Shown here: positions 1-13,100 of the stretch, in pieces
Layout of the letters: the number at the start of each line of letters is the position of its first letter
Position numbering within the stretch: position 1 is the stretch's first letter
From: Chara braunii
Lineage: Eukaryota > Streptophyta > Charophyceae > Charales > Characeae
Direction of reading: 5' to 3'
DNA length: 53,756 nucleotides
Assembly: GCA_003427395.1 (NCBI GenBank)
Contig: BFEA01000561.1
Location: 243,437-297,192, forward strand
The notes under the pieces: generated by a model
Told to the model about the DNA's origin: nothing
The model's input: the letters and a program-made list of their open reading frames with translations, nothing else
Databases searched by the model: none
Translations under genes and position numbers: made by a program

Positions 1-8
1 CTCCCGCT

Positions 9-10
<2 letters not shown>

Positions 11-101
<91 letters not shown>

Positions 102-107
102 CGCGCG
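11..107. repeat. (CT)n then (CG)n microsatellite
   Basis: The sequence is almost pure CT dinucleotide to about position 86, with one ATT interruption near 65, and then runs into CG dinucleotides to about 107. The alternating CG block could adopt non-B DNA. No gene overlaps it. Confidence 0.97.
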
Positions 108-304
108 TGCGCACATACGTGTGCGTGAGGAGGTCGCCAACCAACCAATCAATCAATTGATATGTAAAAAAATAAATAAATCTTCTACAATTTTTACTTT
201 ATTTTGATTTTTTCTTCACCCAAATAAGTGAAACGAAAACTGGTAGGTAGGTCATTTAGGTTGTGGACTATTAAAAAAAATAAAAATAAAAAATGAAATG
301 AGGT

Positions 305-366
305 TTGACGAACCTCGTTCAGCTGGTTGGGCGAGGTTCTAACCCAAGTTTGAACCCCCGAACGTT
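305..366 (+). repeat. tRNA-like fragment (possible SINE head)
   Basis: The segment contains TTCAGCTGGTTGGGC, which resembles a tRNA D-arm or Pol III A box, followed about 20 nt later by AGTTTGAACCCCCG, which resembles a T-arm or B box. The spacing is short for an intact tRNA and I cannot fold a full cloverleaf, so I call it a tRNA-derived remnant only. Confidence 0.3.
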
Positions 367-3300
367 TATGGGGGTGGGGTGACCCGAGCAGGCGACACTA
401 GGTGCTGCATTGAGAGAGAATTCATCATAATTTTACTATGTTTTTTCGTTCTTTCATTTTTATAATGTTAAACAATATGATAGGTAAATGTTTTACTTAC
501 CCTCGTATTTTGAACATGAGGCCTTAGACCCCCAATATGCATTATTATAAAGAGAATGGTATCTGCAAAAATTATAATATCAATTTTGTTTTCTTGCTTT
601 GTTTTTTTATTTTTTTCTTTGTTCTCTGAATTTACCGTTTACTTTTTTTTTTTTTGGTCCATTTTTTTATCATAATATTATATTTTTAGTTAATGTGTAT
701 TTATGCATTATAACTTTAATTTCCTTACTTAGTCTCTAAGGGTGTCGGTTAAAATGTGTGCACACACGAAGAAGGTTTTGTGGCTGATAGAGTGCAGACT
801 GTACTTCAACTTCACAACCAACTCAAAAATTATAGATGGATGTAGTTGTCCATCAATAAACCATTGAATAAGTAGTCGTGTTGGATGCGAGTTGAGTGTG
901 TGGCTACTGCCTGTGCGACGGATGTTGTGTGTGTGTGTAAGTTTAAGATCACTACAACCATGCAGGGGTGGGATGGATATCACGACCGACATTGATCCGC
1001 TTTTGTACGCCATGTAAAGGGTTGTAGTGGTTAAGTGACTCGATTCATGAGGCTGAGGGCTCTTGCTGAAATCAGTGCGTGCATGAAAGAGGTCTTGTGG
1101 TTGATAAAGAGGATACTATATTTATGCATAATGACTTTCATTATTTTATTTTATTTTATTTTTTTTCCCTCCAATAATTGTAAATAAAGAAACTTGAAAC
1201 TCGACAACCGAAACTTGACAACTTTCCGTGTCTCATTATTTCATAATTATCTCGTTTCTTCATTATCATCGTCTTTAAATTTTAACTTTTTTTTTTCAGA
1301 TTATAATTTTTATATAACCTCTTAGGTGGTATAAGATAAAAACGGGTTATCTTTATGTCGTTTAGGCAATGTAACTTTTTTTGCCTGTCAAAGTTCGTGA
1401 CTTTTTTTTCGTTTTTTTTTCCTTATCGACTGTACATTTTGTTGCCTTCTCTTATGTTAACCAAGAGTAACTCAAAGAGAAACGATAAGTTATACATTGA
1501 AGTGTTGCATAATTAAATCATTTACAACTATAAAATGTTAAAATGTCAACCTTAGATTAGTGTGCATATTTGCGTTTTAATTTTCTCTCCCCCCAAAAGC
1601 ATGGCTTTAAACCTTTAATAGACTTACAATGTATGCTCAATCCAACTTTTAAAAATTTTAAATGTAAAAATTACGGAGAATAATAAACTATGTAAACTAA
1701 TTAATAGTTTTCCTCAAATTGAAACTATTTGACAAATTGAACGTAGGACAATCAACTCGCCAAAATATATATATGATTTGAACCTCTTCCATTGTAATCT
1801 TATACACCATAAAAAAATAATAAAATCCCCAAAGCATATAAACGACAACATATTGTTTAGATACTTTTGTTCCTCCCAACTCGATGTAGATGTTCAATCC
1901 ATGACAAGTATTATTGAAATGTCTCGACAATATAGTGTCAAACAGCAATAAGAGAGCTTGTGAGATCAAAATTTGAGTCTAATGTCATTCAAATATGTTA
2001 CCAACACATAATTGTAGCTACGAGGGTACTATAAGGCTTTGCTTATTTAAATCACCCCCGACACCGTTCATTTCTTTTTCCACTTGTACTCCACTTCCAC
2101 TTTCACCCATCTATCACAAGTATTATTTTTCTCTACCATGTATGACTACCTTAACACCGCAAATCAAGGTAGTAAGGTTTTACTAAAATTATAATGAACA
2201 AAACATCAAGAATTTTGTAATTTCAATTAACTGTTGTATACAATGTCTGAGGTCTTACAATGATAAACAATAGTTAACTTAAAGCAAAAAATAAATAAGG
2301 GTCTAGTGAAATGAAAAAAATGAATATGAAAGGAATGTAAATGTTTCCAAAAATAATTAATTTATATAATCGCACAACTCTTTCACCCTTCTTTAGCCTG
2401 TATGTTTCTTCCTTCACTATTGGTCATCTCGCTTTGACTTAGGTGAGCCTAACCTTCAGTAGATGATGAACTTCAATGTTTTTTTTCACAGTTACCTCCC
2501 TAATGCACAAGCTAACACTTCGCCATAATACGATTGACACGATGAAAAATGATGTAAAAACTACGAGCATAACGGTTTAAAGTGCATCCATCTCGCAGAG
2601 GGGACTTTCCAAACTGTGTCACACATGATTTGTCATTTATATAAACATGAGGAGATTCGCCGCTCTGACCGAGTGCGCCAACTATACCTTCACCGAACCT
2701 ACGACAAGATAGGGTTTCGCGAGGTACAACGTACCTCCACCCATGGGAGTTGTTAATATCCCTTAGGTGAACGTATCCCTGTCGAGCTCCCAGTCCACCG
2801 TACGAAATCTTTTACATGTAATTTTTCCTGTCGAAATTCACCATATGAAATCTTTTACATGTTATCGTTCGCTGTAGCATAAGGGGTACCCGTGGTCACG
2901 CCTGATCAAACCTGTAGCATAACCGATACTTAAGGTGTTGATCTTCCAAGGGCGACTGTATGTTGGTCGAGTAGGACATTAAACTACTACACGTCTCGCT
3001 TCCACAAACATAATATTCAAAGTATAACTCTTTATGCATAATTCTTCAACCCACTGTGTGTGAACGACAAAGTATGCCTCGCACGAGGACATATAAAATG
3101 AGCAAGTGTGCAGACGAGGTTATAACACCTAGTAATGCATGACCTCATGATCAAATGCCATAACGATTTTTCATGCGTTACTCACAACCGTGCGACCCGT
3201 CGTGTGTTTCGGGGTCGCACAAGACATGTAAGTGTCGAAGGGGAAACGCAACGACTGATGGAATCGCTGTTTGACCTTCATGACGACTTTAGCCTCTAGG

Positions 3301-4400
3301 TAGAATGCAACGATAGGATCCAAAGTCCGACACATAAGAGGTGCTTCTTTGTGTTGGACAAGGACCTCGAAGTACAGTCCATGACCCAACATCTAACTAG
3401 ATAAATAAACAAACAAAAATTTGATACTTCAGTCGACGTTTAAGAGAGCCATAAACAAAAAGGGGTACAACAAGGTAGACAACAAATCTAGTGAGAGGAT
3501 TGTGCGACATCAGGTCGCCCTTCTCTCACAATAGCTTGTTCATTCGCCTCTAGCAAACGTCCACTTAAATATCACAAAGGTCACATCGGGCTTCAATAAC
3601 TAACCTGCACGATTCACATACACAGGCAGACGAAAGTCACATTACATTGCACTAACGGAGTCAACCTCACCATTTATTATAACTCAAACCCCTTTAACTC
3701 ACATTAAGCCCTAACCATTGTCTAAACTTCCGAATCTAATATGATACTCAAATCGTTTCAGTGATCTTGTGGAAGAAACGGGGTAAAATCCAAGGAAAAC
3801 CCCAAAACCACAGGGCTAACCTTTTAGGTTGAGGTATAGAAGCATGTAGAAGTTGATTCTTAAAGCGACATGCTCTCAATAGATAGCAGAAGTTGACGAA
3901 GCTCAAAGATCACTGAAGATACTCGCACGTAGCAGTGACTTGTATCACAAAACCAAATCAGGCGCCACTTGTCGAGTTAATGGAGATGAACTTTGTATCG
4001 TTGTTCAAAATACTTAACGATATCGTCTAGTAATGATATAAAATTGATAAAATTCGGGTATCACTTCCTCTAAGGGAGTGTGCTTTTATAAAATGCAATG
4101 AACCAAATTTAAGAAAAAACTCATGACTCAAAGACTTATCTAAAAATAATATAACTTTTTGGTTTTAGCAGAAATTCCGTCAACACTCTCTTTGGCGAGG
4201 ACGACTTTCCTATGTCTCATCCCAAAAACCTCCCAATATTTTGACTAACTTTGGGTTTCAATAGAAATGTCGTAAGTATCTCTCCAAATAAAGAAAACTC
4301 CCAATATTTATACCGAGTTCATAAGTTGATCAACGCATATCAAAGCAAAGCCTGGATCAAAAGACAATTCGAAAATATAAATCTGAGACTTCCTACCCAT
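367..4400. other. AT-rich non-coding stretch, no supported gene
   Basis: Open frames here are short, of low complexity and have no recognisable domain. A small repeat lies near 2797-2865, where GAAATCTTTTACATGT occurs twice. I see no RNA gene and no element terminus in this stretch. Confidence 0.6.
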
Positions 4401-4408
4401 TGCTCCAG

Positions 4409-4668
4409 CACAAAGCAAACTTTAACAAATTAACTATCAAAGCAAAATAACAAAGTGAGCGAGCAATAGACAAGACACATATACGAAATATGATCATCAG
4501 GTAAAACAAATCCAATATTCATTCACTCATTTCTCCAACACAAAGCAAACTTTAACAAACTAACTATCAAAGAAAAATGACAAAGTGAGCGAGCAATAGA
4601 CAAAACACATGTACAGAATATGATCACCAGGTAAACAAATCTAATATTCATTGACTAAACTTTATCCC
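4409..4668. repeat. 130-bp tandem duplication, two copies
   Basis: A unit beginning CACAAAGCAAACTTTAACAA at 4409 is repeated at 4539 with few differences. Both units include the phrase AAAGTGAGCGAGCAATAGAC and end with a stretch containing ATATGATCA. The function is unknown. Confidence 0.9.
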
Positions 4669-4724
4669 CACTTTAATATGTGTCATGTATACGAGTTAAT
4701 AAGTCTTAACCTCAAGATTGTTCA

Positions 4725-4990
4725 TGAGACAAATGACTGAGGAATTTACAGTGGACTTGATATACCTATATAAATAAATAAGACAAACAATTGAGGAATC
4801 CTCACTGGATTCAACCCAACCACCTAGCCCAACAAAGCGAAACAAATAAACGAATGTAGAATTCACAGTGGACTCAACCGAACTGCCTAACTCAACAAAA
4901 TGAATGGTTGGGGAATCCGCAGTGGACTCCACCCAACCACCAAACAAAACAAATGAATGACTAGGGCAGAGAATGTGTAGTTGACTCAAT
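4725..4990. repeat. About 58-bp tandem repeat, four to five diverged copies
   Basis: Copies start near 4741, 4795, 4858, 4914 and 4970. Each contains a version of CAGTGGACTCAACCCAACC followed by a version of CCTAACTCAACAAA. The minus strand stays open through the array (4696-4989), giving a 97-residue frame with a repeated VEST/ADS-like motif. I treat that frame as a by-product of the repeat and not as a proven gene. Confidence 0.8.
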
Positions 4991-7900
4991 CTTACTGCCT
5001 AACTGAATAAAACAATTGCAAGCAATAATTAAATTAAGGTTCATTATCCTTTAAGTGAATGAATTAGAACAATTGTAGTGATTTAACTTGATTCAATTAA
5101 GATAATGAAAAAATATATATATATATATACATAATAGTTAAAACCAGTCAAAATGAAGGAAATGTAGTATAAACAGGGGTTAACAGTAGTCTAACGGAAT
5201 CGCATCGGCCTATCTCAAAATCCCATACTTCTAGGGTCCCGCCTGAATCCTGGCAGAGCTCGCATAATCGCGTGGGTTCCTGAGGTCCCACAAAGAAAGG
5301 CAAAATACACTCTAGTCGGGATAGGATCCCACTTCCTCCTCTCTAAGCCTCACAATAAAGGAAGATATGAAAGTAAAAAGGAAAGATGAAGCTCTCAAAC
5401 ACTTAAAATACAATTGAGGTGCATTGAGGATTCTCGTGAGAGGGCCTTCAATAGGGACTACCATAGGCGCCACCAGACCTTTGAAGTCAATCTCACGCCG
5501 ACTTTAACAAGTGGGAACAAGTTCAATGGTGAAAACGACTATCAATCCAAATGATTTGTTGCGACAAAGTTTTCAATCCCTCATAGTTCGTAGTGGATAA
5601 ACCGTTTGAAGAATCCGCAACCGAACCCCTTCTCTCAAAAGTGATAACACACTTGTGAACTTGCAGTTTGCGTGGTCAATGACTGATCAATGGGATGCCC
5701 ACTAAAGCCACCACAATATTTGTACCTCAAGAATCAAGAAAAAACTCTCAATCCATCGACCTTGTTAATCACTTCATCAAATAAGAACAACCATTCATCA
5801 CCACATCTGCTAAGAACTGTATGGTGAAAAGGTGGGGGTAAACGTGACTACAAAGAGCAGGCTCTGTTCCAACCAACAGAGTCAGCATGATCTCGAATGG
5901 TAGGTACTTTAACTTATCCTCTCTATTCCTCCTCCCTCAACCCGAGCCAAACAAGGACAACTCGAAGCTCCTTTTCTTATTGCGTTTCAACTTCATGTAG
6001 TCGGTTCAGGGTGCCTTATACTTGTGGTGGATGTGTTCCTAGTCATACAAGTGTCCTCTCGCCCTTACCCTGCAAATGCATCAGTGGTTCTCTTCAACGA
6101 CTACACATGGTCCATTGCAAAGCGATTTCCTCCAACAACAAGGAGTCACATAAGCACTTACCCTGGTAAAAAATTGAACCCGATGTCGTTTCTACGCCTC
6201 TTCCTTCGCTACTCCTACACCCTGCTTGAAGGCACGCCAAGCTGATCAAATAACAAATACCACCGAGCCCCGAAGATGAACCACAGAGAACAACAGTGTC
6301 AAAGCAGCACCACAAAACGAGTCGAGAATGATGACAAAAACGAATGCGATGATGATTCTCAAACAAATAAGAGGGTGAGGATCGTTCAAAGGTTCTCTTA
6401 ATATGACCACGATCTTGACCGCAGATGGCAAGGATGACGGTCCTTAGAATGAACACACTCACGATCAGGCGCTTCACCAAACTGTTCAACCGGTCGAAGC
6501 CGCATCTTCTAGGATAGGTAAGTAAGGTCACTCTCCTCCTTGCCTCATTTCTCGAGCCCGCCTGCATCCCGCTACTCACCAAATGTGCACTTCTTCAATC
6601 TCAGTCGTGCGAACACTTCCTTTTCCCCTTGTGTCCCTTGTCTCCAACGCACCTTGTTGTGAGCAGCTCAACGGTACCAAGCTTGGGCGACGACCCTATA
6701 GCAGAACACACATATCGACGCGTATGGCCACAACATGAGGACCAACACGGCTATGTGAGAGAGCTCATGGTACTTCAATTATTCAAAGAGACGAAGAGAA
6801 TATCAACACGAACACGACGACGATGATCATTAGCCCAATGATGACGACCAACATAGTGTAAATGTGACTGCCTGCAATTGACCGCGACCATGATTATGAT
6901 GTGAGACGAACAAGATGGCGCCCTCACTGAAGCACAAGCGAATCAAAGGGCATGAACGGGAAATAAAGAGTGACCACGATGTCACACAACTACTCGCCAA
7001 ATGTGTAAAATGAAAATGAATCTACTGCTAGAACATGGTAAGATTCATTGCCAAATTAAGGCGGCGAGCGCTGCCAAGCTCCTAGTTACGACAAAAAATC
7101 ACCGGGAAAAGCACGACTACGCCACGTGAAAGACGGGCATGATCAGGCGGAACCACAAAGATGCCGATGACAACAAGGCCCCGCAAGGACGTCAAACACG
7201 ACCACACTCACACCGTCAGCACCTTCGTTCTGCTCATTCCTCTTTCCGAATGCACCCACCCATATTATCGCCCTCATTCAAAATACCAAAACTTAACAAA
7301 AATATCAATAACAACCAAAAAAAGGAGATAAAATTATGTGGTGATTCCACTCTTTCCTCCGCTGATCGTCCCCTTCCTTGCCTTCCTCCCGATACCTCTG
7401 TTCCTTTTATCCCTCCAACCACCGTCCCACTAACCTAGCTAACTACGGGGATGAAATCGCCTGGGTCTGAAACTTCAAAAACGACTCTTTCGTACCTGAT
7501 TCCTTTAGGGGATGAAGGAGCAAGCTTTCCTACCCTTTACACCTTCTCGTCCTTCGACTTCTTCATGCACCTTCTTAGCTCCTAAGACCTCCTCCAACGA
7601 CTAATTTGGCCCGCCAGGGAACTCACCCTATTGTAGAACCTTGGAACCATATTTTTCCCCACCCGGTTTCGCTACAAAATGAACGGGACATGCACTCTCC
7701 CTGTTAAGTCGACGCTAGCTCACGTGGAGTTGTCACATGCCGCTTCGTCCAAACCATCACTCAAATCATAAAGCTGCAGTGGTAATTTAATCCGGCATGC
7801 CCCCAAACCCCCAAGTTTGACTCATCCCTAACCTGTTTTCGTTGAGATACGGGCAAGATATGTGTTCCTCAACCATCCCGTTCACTCCTTCCCTTGTTTT

Positions 7901-8429
7901 CATCATCTCCTTCCTGTGCTTCAATTTTTCTTCTCTTTCGTCTGTACTTCTTCTTTGTTTCAACTTAGCATACTAATCCAGTAACCCATCGGTTGGTAAC
8001 CAAAACAATACAAACAAAGAAAGAAAAATAACAAAAACTACTACTACTTGCTCTCCCGCTATTACACTGCCCGCATGAGTAGTACATGGGCCCCTCCTCT
8101 CCCATCAATACGTATCTAGCCACTAGCGGCTCCAAGTTCATCTGAAACAGCGTTGGTGAAAGTGTGCCCTTACCTTACGTGCCTTTGCTGTGGTCCCACC
8201 GCTAGCCGAGCTCAAGCTTGGTTTAAGGTGCGCACCGGTTCGCTTCATCTAATTTGACCATCTCACGACCCTGTAGCCATGTTTGCAGGGGCCATGCAAA
8301 TCTTTGTTGTATCGTTCCGATTTTTAAGTGTCAAAAATGACTTCAGGTGCGGGGGAGTCCCACGACGCTTTCATGGAACTGAGCACCCCCATGTGATTCA
8401 TAATTCTATTGTTTCACTCCTCTACACCT
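4991..8429. other. Non-coding stretch, no supported gene
   Basis: A short AT repeat lies near 5110-5130. From about 6.6 to 8.3 kb the plus strand is C-rich. Several frames of 60-160 codons exist on both strands, the longest on the minus strand at 6094-6582, but none shows a recognisable motif or a consistent frame. I see no gene here. Confidence 0.5.
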
Positions 8430-8712
8430 CGTGGAGCTTGAACCCAGGTCCGTACTTCAACAACTCAGTGATGTACCAACTAAGCTAAGGCCAGTCGGTG
8501 GTCCACGCGGATGCCTCGAAAAGGGTAAAATCAGTAGAATCAATCACCCATTTGCCCCTTCAAACTTGTTGTCTTTGCCTCGTACTGAACCCGAGACCCT
8601 GCCACTGAGAAACCTATGCCACACCTACTGGGCTAAGCCCTCATCTATTGAAGTCTCACGCAAAAACCATGAATAGAACCCCTCTCGCATCCCACTATGC
8701 TAAGCCAAACTA
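8430..8712 (-). repeat. Cluster of tRNA-derived (SINE-like) sequences
   Basis: On the minus strand three tRNA-like pieces lie in a row. In 8430-8493 an A box TAGCTTAGTTGG is followed about 30 nt later by a B box GGTTCAAGCTCC, which is normal tRNA spacing. In 8578-8645 the boxes are TAGCCCAGTAGG and GGTTCAGTACG. In about 8668-8708 they are TAGCATAGTGGG and a weak GGTTCTATTC with compressed spacing. Clustered, imperfect tRNA heads suggest SINE material over functional tRNA genes. I did not verify complete cloverleaves. Confidence 0.5.
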
Positions 8713-9611
8713 GGTCCACGTCGTGGTCATAAAGAGGCGTACCAGCGACTGTTATGGCCAACCTTCCCCTGATCCTATGTCGACAATACCCCGAGTCGCA
8801 CCTTGCTCACGCCAATGGTCTACTTAGCCGAATCCAAGGCTACCAGTCATCAACTTTCACCCCAACTATCCGAAGGAGTGACACCTTCGGTGCGCGATAA
8901 AAACTCAGGCTCTCAACAATCTTGTTCAACAGGGCCCTGCTAATCGGGCCCAATCAGGCCAACGAAAAAAAAAAACCAATGAAAATAATAAATAAACATT
9001 GTAGAATAAGAAAACAAACTATGGTATCGCAGCTTCGTGAACCTTCACGCTCGCCACATCTTGTTTCACCGAGGCACATACGTCATGCCTTTGTTCTATA
9101 CAACCCACATAGGTATCGTGACCAAGGCACTTGATAACGACCAGTTTGACAGTCCATGCGTTGTGCCCGATGCCGTAGGCGTCTGCGTCTTTATCATGCA
9201 ATGCAATAATGCGCACTCACTCCAACACACACATTACTCTTTCACGCCATCTGCCATGGCTCAGATCGTTGAGGTGCATGTTCAAGCAAAAGCCGAAGTG
9301 CCGATCAAATATCTCGTAGGCATGACCGCACACTTTACGACCTGCAAAAGGAACGACAAACACCCTCACAAGGGTGTTTGCAACGACAATGAACCTTAAG
9401 AAGCAAAGTGTTGTCTCTCATGCATAACAACAACAACAATTAAGTCAGGTAAGTCTTTCTCTTTTTCTTTCCGCATGTCATTGTGCATAGGTAATGACCC
9501 TCCTTCAAACATCACGCGTTCACAACTTCTTTGTGCCTTAATAATTCCTGTCCAGAAAACGTGGGATAAAAAATTATATGCAATGAAGGGGTTGTATAAC
9601 AACTTCATTCA
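8713..9611. other. Non-coding stretch, no supported gene
   Basis: A 120-codon plus-strand frame at 9037-9399 has no recognisable domain and is not conserved with anything else in the window. I see no other structure. Confidence 0.45.
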
Positions 9612-9909
9612 CCCCTCCATCCGTTTCGAAAAATTTCAATTGAAATAGTGTCGTAACTCTTTTGGCTTTGCTGTCACCAACGTCGAGTGACTCCCTCGGC
9701 AGGTTACAACGTCCTTGTTGAGTGGAATAGGTGAGTGAACGAGAATGCGTCTTTACGACCGAGAGCATACCAATTTCACATGCAAGCAAACCACTTTAGA
9801 AATTTTCAATCGAAACAGCGTCGTAACTCGCCTAGCTTCGCCGTCACCAACGTCGAGTGACTCCCTCGGCAGGTTACAATGTCCTTGTTCAGTGGAATAG
9901 GTGAGTGGA
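9612..9909. repeat. 170-bp-period tandem duplication, two copies
   Basis: About 125 bp is duplicated. The most conserved part, CACCAACGTCGAGTGACTCC, starts at 9675 and again at 9845 and continues through TCGGCAGGTTACAA and AGTGGAATAGGTGAGTG. The copies differ mainly by transitions. Confidence 0.9.
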
Positions 9910-11180
9910 TGAGAATACGCTATAACGATCAAGAGCACACCAATTTAACATGCAAGCATCTAAACATTGTAATATCTTCGGCCATAAAGCCCAACGAGGG
10001 CCAGTCAAATTATAATAAAAAAATTAAGTGCTCCGCCGTCAATATCCCTTCCCCCGCATAGCTACCTTTTCGAAGATCTTCATCTCATTCCTCATTTTCT
10101 TCGATACCACCGACGTTCTGGCGGATCTCCAAGAGCTCTTTCTGTCGGCGCCAGAGTCGACGTCGTCAAGGAGTAGACACCTCCTTAGTAGAGTGGACGA
10201 CGGTCAACCATAAATACGGTTGCAACTGTTGATTGAATCAAACTTTTCTTCATACCTTTATGAACCCACACTTGCTTGATCCTGTTCATTGAATGTTCAT
10301 TGAAAAAGCAAAGGAAATGTGTGTTTGCATGTGAATGAAAAAGTACGAATTGAGTTTGGGATGGTATTGTTTTCTTTTGAACTTGTTTTCTTTGCGTATG
10401 TGCAAGCAGGTAGAAGGATGCTTGCAAAGAAGATTGATTATGATTATTTAAGATGAAAAAAATTATTGTCCTCTTTCTATTTTTCACCTACCTACATGTT
10501 AAAAACAATTGTATTTTGAATAATTTCAACGAGTGTCGTGAAAGAAATCTCGTGAATAAGATGAGGATGAAGATAACATGACTTAGTTTTTTCCCGAGGA
10601 CTGACCTTTTCTATCCCGAACGACCTTATCTACCTATACCTGTCCAAATGATTCTCATTCTCTATTACGTCTGTTTCTTTTCGTCTAAGTTATCATGAAC
10701 TAAGGAGAAATGAGAATAACTAAAACCTACTAGCGGTGAACACATTCCTTTTCTTCGGGAAGCATCTGGGGCAGGGGTTCGTTGCTTCAGGAGCTGACCT
10801 TGTTATCAACCCGGAGTGAACCGTTCTACTGGGGGGCACTCTGCCGATTCGGTGGAGACGGCCCAACTTCTGAGATTTGAGTCTTGTGCCCGGGCGAGGA
10901 GGAGGAATACCCCAGACCACTTCCTAGAGGGAGAGGCATACAACACTTCAAGCAATGCCCCTAATCAAGAATCATTCGCAAAGCAGCTTGTCATCCAAAA
11001 AAAAAAAGAAACGGATGAAGACAAGCATGTGTGCCGAATCTTGGGTCAGCGGTAGGTTGGAACGAATGACTTTGGCAGCGCGTCTCATCAAGTCAAAACT
11101 AAGGCAGTCCGACTACCTTGTCAGTTGCATCAATGTTATTGTCGGAAGCCAACTCCTCGTAAGCTAGTTTATGCCCAGTT
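9910..11180. other. Non-coding stretch, no supported gene
   Basis: There are only short frames with no recognisable motif. The segment 10740-10960 is relatively GC-rich within AT-rich surroundings, but I cannot assign it. Confidence 0.4.
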
Positions 11181-11183
11181 CCC

Positions 11184-11244
11184 CTTTTTTCTTTGGTACC
11201 TTAGACCCTTTTTTCTTTGGTACCTTAGACCCTTTGTTCCTAGT
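11184..11244. repeat. 28-bp direct duplication
   Basis: The string TTTTTTCTTTGGTACCTTAG followed by ACCC occurs twice in immediate succession. It is probably replication slippage within decayed DNA. Confidence 0.8.
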
Positions 11245-11659
11245 ACTCCCAGTCCCTTCTTCCTTGCTAGACTAGGACCCAATACCTTTCCCAATCCCTT
11301 GCCTTTGTCACGTTGTGCTAATGAATCTCCCTAAAGTATCGATAAAAAATTCACTCGGGTACTTAAGTAGTCGCAGTTCCCTACCAAGTGTCAGCAACGA
11401 CATTTCTGAAAGTTCCATTGTCATCAAGCAGACCCTGATCCGTGTCAGGACACTATTTATTTTTGTCTGTGTAGGACCCAAAACTTTGCACCTACCGGTA
11501 ACAATACCCTTTCGACCATACATTTCCTTCATTTTTACCCTTATACCCGATTTCCACTCGATTCGGAGATCAACAAACCCTCATATTACAACCCAAAAAA
11601 GTACAAGTCCCTTCATCTGAATCAGTTCTCACCAGCTGCACGTTTTTGATCATACATGC

Positions 11660-12422
11660 CTACCAATTTCCCCAGGATCCCTCTGCCATTCTCACCCCCC
11701 ATTTGGATTTTTTCCCCCATACAAAGATCGACAAATCATCCACTGGTCTAATACCCCTCACCAAATTCCGATCCCTCCCCAAAGTATCAAGAAAGCAGGC
11801 TTCGTTTTTTTTCGCCATCGGTACCCACATGGTTTGCTTCAAGATTCTTCCACCTACAATCAGGTACGTATGATTTCGTTCAAACTTCACAAACCTCACA
11901 ATTTGGTCCAGACAAATGAACACTCATTCGTCGTTTTGTTATTTGGTGAATGATACCCCCTTTCCCCTCTTCTTCACACACACTTCATCTCTCCCCTTCT
12001 TCCTTATCATTTTAACTAACCATCTTACCGCCTTCATGATCGATTCGTGCGGTAACTCATTAAACATTTCCTTAATATCAAATGATAATCCTTTTATACA
12101 TCCATTATTCCCCTTTGACAATGCCCATCTCGTAACTTTTTTCCAACTTCTCTTTGAGATCCCCCGCCGATCATAGGTTAAAATGGCATGTCGGAGGCAA
12201 CAACAAGGTAAGCCCATTAAGTGCCCTCGCGACCCGTTTTCTGAGAGACTCTGAGGGCTCAGAGAAGGACGGAGTAATTAACCTGAACTTCCACACATCC
12301 TTATTCTTTGGGACCCAACCTCCCCTTCCCCTCCCATCTTTCAATTTCTTCAAAGCCCTCATTGCAATATACCTCCTTACACTCGATGAGGACCTCCTCT
12401 TTCTCCTTCGATACTGCTTCAA
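11660..12422 (-). pseudogene. Decayed reverse transcriptase, Penelope-like or related lineage
   Basis: The minus strand holds the main reverse transcriptase motifs in order. A VPKNKD...RLITPS stretch near 12.3 kb resembles the PK-HK...RPI region upstream of the palm. A motif-A-like FDIKEMFNELPHESI lies near 12.06 kb. A motif-B-like QTMWVPMA lies near 11.84 kb, where families usually have GxPMG. The catalytic box reads RPVDDL near 11.74 kb, usually R(Y/F)xDD. The first part lies in one frame and motifs A to C in a second. Between motifs A and B there are in-frame TAA and TGA codons. The gene is therefore dead. The FDIK...NLPH-type motif A and the DD box recall Penelope-like elements more than the L1-type LINEs elsewhere in the window, but I could not confirm a GIY-YIG domain. 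Confidence 0.55.
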
Positions 12423-13100
12423 AATTCATCTTTCCCCAAAACGTGTCACGCAGCCATTCGTGTATATTTTCGGACACAAGATCAAAATTTCAGGCGGATT
12501 TTTGTCTAACGGGACCCGTAGAAAATTCATTAGCAGTTTTACCCACATTTCCACACAAACACTTGTTTCCTCTCCCCGTCCTTTCACTTTCTGCCTACTT
12601 ATTACCCCCATCACTTCCCCCACTTTCAGAGGAGATTTGTATGGCCCCTGCGCGAGGATGACATGCCTAAATGAGAAAATGTCCGAAATGGTCCAAAACA
12701 AAAAGAAAGAAAAACACTACCTGTGTGATCAGTAGAAAGATGTAGTGGGGACATACTTCCAATAGCACTTTCCTGGATGCATCTCACCAAAATTACACCA
12801 TAATGTCACACGAGAATTCCTTACAGAGCTTTGTCCAAAAAGTTATAGTGCAAGTATGGTCTGAGATCACGAGTATTGGAAACCATTATCACATAAATGA
12901 AGCGGATAATCATACCTGTATCTTGGATGACAATTGTGTCAAACACACAACTGATGACCAACGACTTTCTATTTTGGTGAAAATGGGGAAGAGGGTAAAC
13001 GAGGCAATTTAATAAAAAAAAAGGGTAACTTCAATAGAGTCACAAAAACGAGTTTGGCCCATAGTGCAATTATAACTCATTTTCGTTACTCTGGCTGTCG
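12423..13100. other. Possible 5' part of the reverse transcriptase relic, otherwise unassigned
   Basis: The minus-strand frame 12426-12701 shares its reading frame with the PK-HK-like segment just downstream and may be the N-terminal part of the same relic. Beyond 12735 I see no recognisable coding or RNA feature. Confidence 0.3.

Noticed and set aside
6094-6582. 162-codon minus-strand frame
   Set aside because: No recognisable domain, no neighbouring gene context and an overlapping plus-strand frame of similar quality.
9037-9399. 120-codon plus-strand frame
   Set aside because: No domain recognised and no in-frame continuation across neighbouring stops as seen in the real relics.
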